Assembly: GCA_016234205.1 (NCBI GenBank)
Contig: JACRGN010000265.1
Span: forward strand, 1-7,131
From: Nitrospinota bacterium
GTDB lineage: Bacteria; Nitrospinota; Nitrospinia; UBA9942
Reading direction: 5' to 3'
Length of the DNA stretch: 7,131 nucleotides
The translations under genes were made by a program, and so were the position numbers. Shown piece after piece: positions 5,759-7,131 of this stretch (position 1 is the first letter of the stretch; the number at the start of each line of letters is the position of its first letter). The notes beneath the pieces are model-generated. The model did not search any database. It was not told the DNA's origin and worked only from the letters and a program-made list of their open reading frames with translations.

Positions 5759-5952
5759 TAAAAAAGAAACAACCCAGTAAGGCATTGAAAATACCTGTTT
5801 TACCCATATTTTATAGGCATCCGTGGACTTTTACCACTTCTAAATAATTGCCTATATTTTAATCAATTTATTCCTATTTAGCTATACTTTTATCCAATTA
5901 TTAGGATGCTGGTGAGAATGGTTATCAATTACCTATTGGCATTTAATTCCCC
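5759..5952. other. Unassigned sequence between tRNA fragment and toxin gene
   Basis: No credible gene on either strand. It is A/T-rich and contains a perfect 8-base inverted repeat, TATAGGCA (5812-5819) and TGCCTATA (5849-5856), with a smaller GTGG/CCAC pair (5823-5826 and 5834-5837) nested inside. Related TTTTACC and CCTAT words recur through the stretch, as recombinase arm sites can, but I cannot identify them. It may be the end of whatever interrupted the tRNA. Confidence 0.45.
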
Positions 5953-5981
5953 TTGACATGATATAGCAAATTTGCTATTTT
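5953..5981 (+). promoter_or_regulatory. Promoter of the toxin-antitoxin operon, probably leaderless
   Basis: TTGACA (5953-5958), a 17-base spacer, and TATTTT (5976-5981) form a good sigma70-like promoter. The expected transcription start, about 7 bases after the -10, falls at 5988-5990, right at the toxin ATG (5990). There is no ribosome site before that ATG, so the toxin message is probably leaderless. This also argues against the TTG at 5972, which would lie upstream of the RNA start. Confidence 0.7.
5963..5978. promoter_or_regulatory. Perfect 16-bp palindrome, likely antitoxin operator
   Basis: ATAGCAAATTTGCTAT is a perfect 16-base palindrome filling most of the spacer and entering the -10 box. 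XRE-type antitoxins such as HigA bind palindromes in their own promoters and repress them, so this is the expected autoregulatory operator; bound protein would block RNA polymerase. Confidence 0.75.
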
Positions 5982-5989
5982 TATTACAG

Positions 5990-6334
5990 ATGGAATTTAC
6001 CATAAAGTATTATGAAAAAGAAAATAAGGAGAAACCGGTTGAAGATTTTATATCATCACTGGACATCAAGATACGACAAAAGATATTTTCATACATAATG
6101 ATGTTAAAAGAAAAAGGCTGGTTACCTTTTCCATACACAAGTCATATTGAGGGGAAGATATGGGAGCTAAGGATTAAATATTCATCTAACATCTATCGGA
6201 TATTATATTTTATACACACCGACAGGCGAATTGTTTTACTCCATGGATTTGTAAAGAAGACTCAAAAGACTCCGAGAGGAGATATTGATATAACAATAAA
6301 AAGAATGAATGACTTTATAGGGAGGGATAGATAA
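5990..6334 (+). CDS. higB: HigB/Gp49-like RelE-superfamily toxin
   Basis: A 114-residue toxin of the phage Gp49-like / HigB branch of the RelE superfamily, ribosome-dependent mRNA interferases that cut messages during translation. I chose the ATG at 5990 over an in-frame TTG at 5972, because the TTG lies inside the promoter and the family begins close to this Met. Family motifs in order: KPVEDFISSL (15-24), IEGKIWELRIK (53-63), YRILYF (69-74), and the hallmark LLHGFVKKTQKTP (83-95). The conserved Arg61 and Lys/His residues of the last motif are candidates for RNA binding and catalysis. The stop overlaps the antitoxin start by one base (TAATG), the toxin-first order typical of higBA. No truncation or frameshift is seen, so it is probably functional. 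Its role beside a broken tRNA would fit stabilising an inserted element, which is inference. Confidence 0.92.
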   Translation: MEFTIKYYEKENKEKPVEDFISSLDIKIRQKIFSYIMMLKEKGWLPFPYTSHIEGKIWELRIKYSSNIYRILYFIHTDRRIVLLHGFVKKTQKTPRGDIDITIKRMNDFIGRDR

Positions 6335-6636
6335 TGATTAAGGCTAAAAAGACTAATTTTGATAGACATCTTGAAAGAGAGTTGAAGAATCCAAAATTTG
6401 CAAAAGGGTTTTATGAGGAATTAGAAAAGACACGGCTTGCTATAAAGATAGCAGAGGCAAGGGAAAAAAGAAAAATGACTCAAAAACAACTTGCCGAAAG
6501 GATAGGGACCTCTCAATCTGTGATAGCACGAATAGAGAATCCAAGTTATGACAGATTTACAATCAGGACATTAAGAAAAATTGCAAACGCCCTGGATGCT
6601 AATTTAGAAATTTCTTTAAATGATAGGCATATATAG
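6334..6636 (+). CDS. higA: HigA-type XRE antitoxin
   Basis: A 100-residue antitoxin with a helix-turn-helix of the XRE/Cro-CI family. The N-terminal third (1-35, rich in Lys, Glu and Arg) should wrap or neutralise the toxin. The DNA-binding domain spans about 36-92: helix two at TQKQLAERI (49-57), recognition helix at TSQSVIARIE (59-68), and the closing LRKIANALDANLEISL (80-95). It starts in the TAATG overlap with higB and has a good ribosome site, GGGAGGG at 6320-6326, 7 bases before ATG. That lets the antitoxin be translated well even though the toxin start has no such site, as expected for an antitoxin that must be in excess. It is likely to repress its own operon through the palindrome at 5963-5978. 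Confidence 0.92.
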   Translation: MIKAKKTNFDRHLERELKNPKFAKGFYEELEKTRLAIKIAEAREKRKMTQKQLAERIGTSQSVIARIENPSYDRFTIRTLRKIANALDANLEISLNDRHI

Positions 6637-6638
6637 AT

Positions 6639-6660
6639 AAGGGGATTTATTAATCCTTTT
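6639..6660. terminator. Candidate terminator between convergent genes
   Basis: AAGGGGATT (6639-6647) can pair with AATCCTTTT (6652-6660) around a 4-base loop if two G-U pairs are allowed, followed by another T and AT-rich DNA. It lies just after the higA stop and overlaps the stop codon of the convergent minus-strand gene. The stem has only two G-C pairs, so it would be a modest terminator of the higBA transcript. Confidence 0.4.
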
Positions 6661-6940
6661 TAATTCTAATAGTTTTATAAAGCTCCCAATCTACATTAGC
6701 ACGGATCACTTCGTCCATTATTTCAGTAAACCCTCTATCCCTTTCAGGCTTTTCATCCGCTTCCCCTCTTTCCTTTGATACTTTTGTTAAGATATTTCTT
6801 ATCTCATTACCATCCGATGTAGATTTAGATATTGGAATTGTAGGGATACTCTTTTGTCTTCTCGATGTTAGAATAACATCTACAGCAACAAACCCAATTA
6901 ACAAAAGGAATAAAAAGAATATAGCTATTATGATGGTCAT
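6650..6940 (-). CDS. Small single-pass membrane protein, unknown
   Basis: A 96-residue protein I do not recognise. Residues 2-25 form one strongly hydrophobic helix (IIIAIFFLFLLLIGFVAVDV) followed by SRRQK. The positive residues after the helix suggest an N-out, C-in anchor with a cytoplasmic tail. The tail is polar and charged (KERGEADEKPERDRGF at about 56-71) and ends in a short amphipathic stretch with WELYKTIRIKKD. A clear GGAGGG ribosome site lies 6 bases before the ATG, which supports a real gene. It starts 19 bases after the stop of another small minus-strand ORF, so the two are probably co-transcribed. It converges on higA. No function can be assigned. Confidence 0.7.
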   Translation of the reverse strand: MTIIIAIFFLFLLLIGFVAVDVILTSRRQKSIPTIPISKSTSDGNEIRNILTKVSKERGEADEKPERDRGFTEIMDEVIRANVDWELYKTIRIKKD

Positions 6941-6959
6941 GGTTAGCCCTCCATAAGTT

Positions 6960-7124
6960 TTAAAAAATATCTCTATACTTTTCTCTCTCCATGGCTTTTA
7001 TAACATCATCTCGATTAGAAAGCTCATTGACTAATTCAGTAAAATCTAACAACTCTTGTTTAGTAACAGAAATGAAAACACCATTTATCCTGATAGTATA
7101 AGCTTTTTTCTCATCATTACTCAT
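6960..7124 (-). CDS. Small 54-residue ORF, unknown; start may lie further upstream
   Basis: An open frame from ATG (7124-7122) to TAA gives a 54-residue peptide starting MSNDEKKAYTIRINGVFISV and ending REKYRDIF. The middle, about 16-32, reads FISVTKQELLDFTELVN, with a beta-strand then an acidic helix; the whole looks like a small soluble domain. I do not recognise it. The frame stays open to the window edge upstream of this ATG, and too little sequence is left to see a ribosome site, so the true start could be outside. It lies 19 bases before the membrane-protein gene, and that gene's ribosome site sits in the gap, which supports an operon. It lacks any visible DNA-binding or catalytic motif. 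Confidence 0.55.
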   Translation of the reverse strand: MSNDEKKAYTIRINGVFISVTKQELLDFTELVNELSNRDDVIKAMEREKYRDIF

Positions 7125-7131
7125 TATCTGC

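Noticed and set aside
5759..5850. Minus-strand reading with GKTGIFNALLGC, resembling a GTPase P-loop (FeoB/Era type), near the tRNA break
   Set aside because: The frame has a stop just before the motif, the spacing from the upstream Gly to GK is 5 rather than 4 residues, and no further G-motifs follow before the tRNA. Too short to separate from chance.
5972..5989. TTG start for the toxin, adding six residues
   Set aside because: It lies inside the operator and upstream of the predicted RNA start; the family begins near the ATG at 5990.

Overview
The window looks like a chromosomal stretch from an anaerobic or microaerophilic environmental bacterium of moderate-to-low GC. The gene content (polyferredoxin, Tat-exported DUF362 protein, haem-type bacterioferritin, cytochrome b561, HypD) and the repeated-word palindromes between genes suggest something near Nitrospirota, Desulfobacterota, Schekmanbacteria or the anammox Planctomycetes. 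That placement is inference from memory and is weak; no 16S or ribosomal marker is present.

Left part (1-3608, all minus strand): reading in the direction of transcription, a Tat-signal DUF362 protein, a large membrane polyferredoxin that looks like a NapH-NapG fusion, a bacterioferritin with its own sigma70-like promoter, and the first 37 codons of a cytochrome b561-type protein that runs off the left edge. Together these suggest a membrane/periplasm iron-sulfur and haem redox block.

Middle (3888-5680, plus strand): a two-gene operon of a DUF502 membrane protein and hypD, the [NiFe]-hydrogenase iron-ligand maturation factor. They are 2 bases apart, and a small hairpin covers the hypD ribosome binding site. 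It diverges from the DUF362 gene across a 279-base gap.

Right part (5681-7131): a tandem AT-rich repeat is followed by the 5' half of a tRNA-Ala(CGC) gene, which stops in the anticodon stem. Next comes about 200 bases of unassigned sequence, then a toxin-antitoxin pair of HigBA type. Its promoter holds a perfect 16-bp palindrome between -35 and -10 and probably makes a leaderless toxin message. The broken tRNA and the toxin-antitoxin pair suggest the edge or scar of an integrated element. Two small convergent minus-strand genes of unknown function close the window: a single-pass membrane protein and a 54-residue ORF, which is complete as read but may start beyond the edge.

Four intergenic gaps carry structured repeats, each built from a different repeated word (CTGAT/CAGAT, AAGATGAG, CAGGATAA, AATTGATAATTGTT). 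Three of them form long imperfect inverted repeats.
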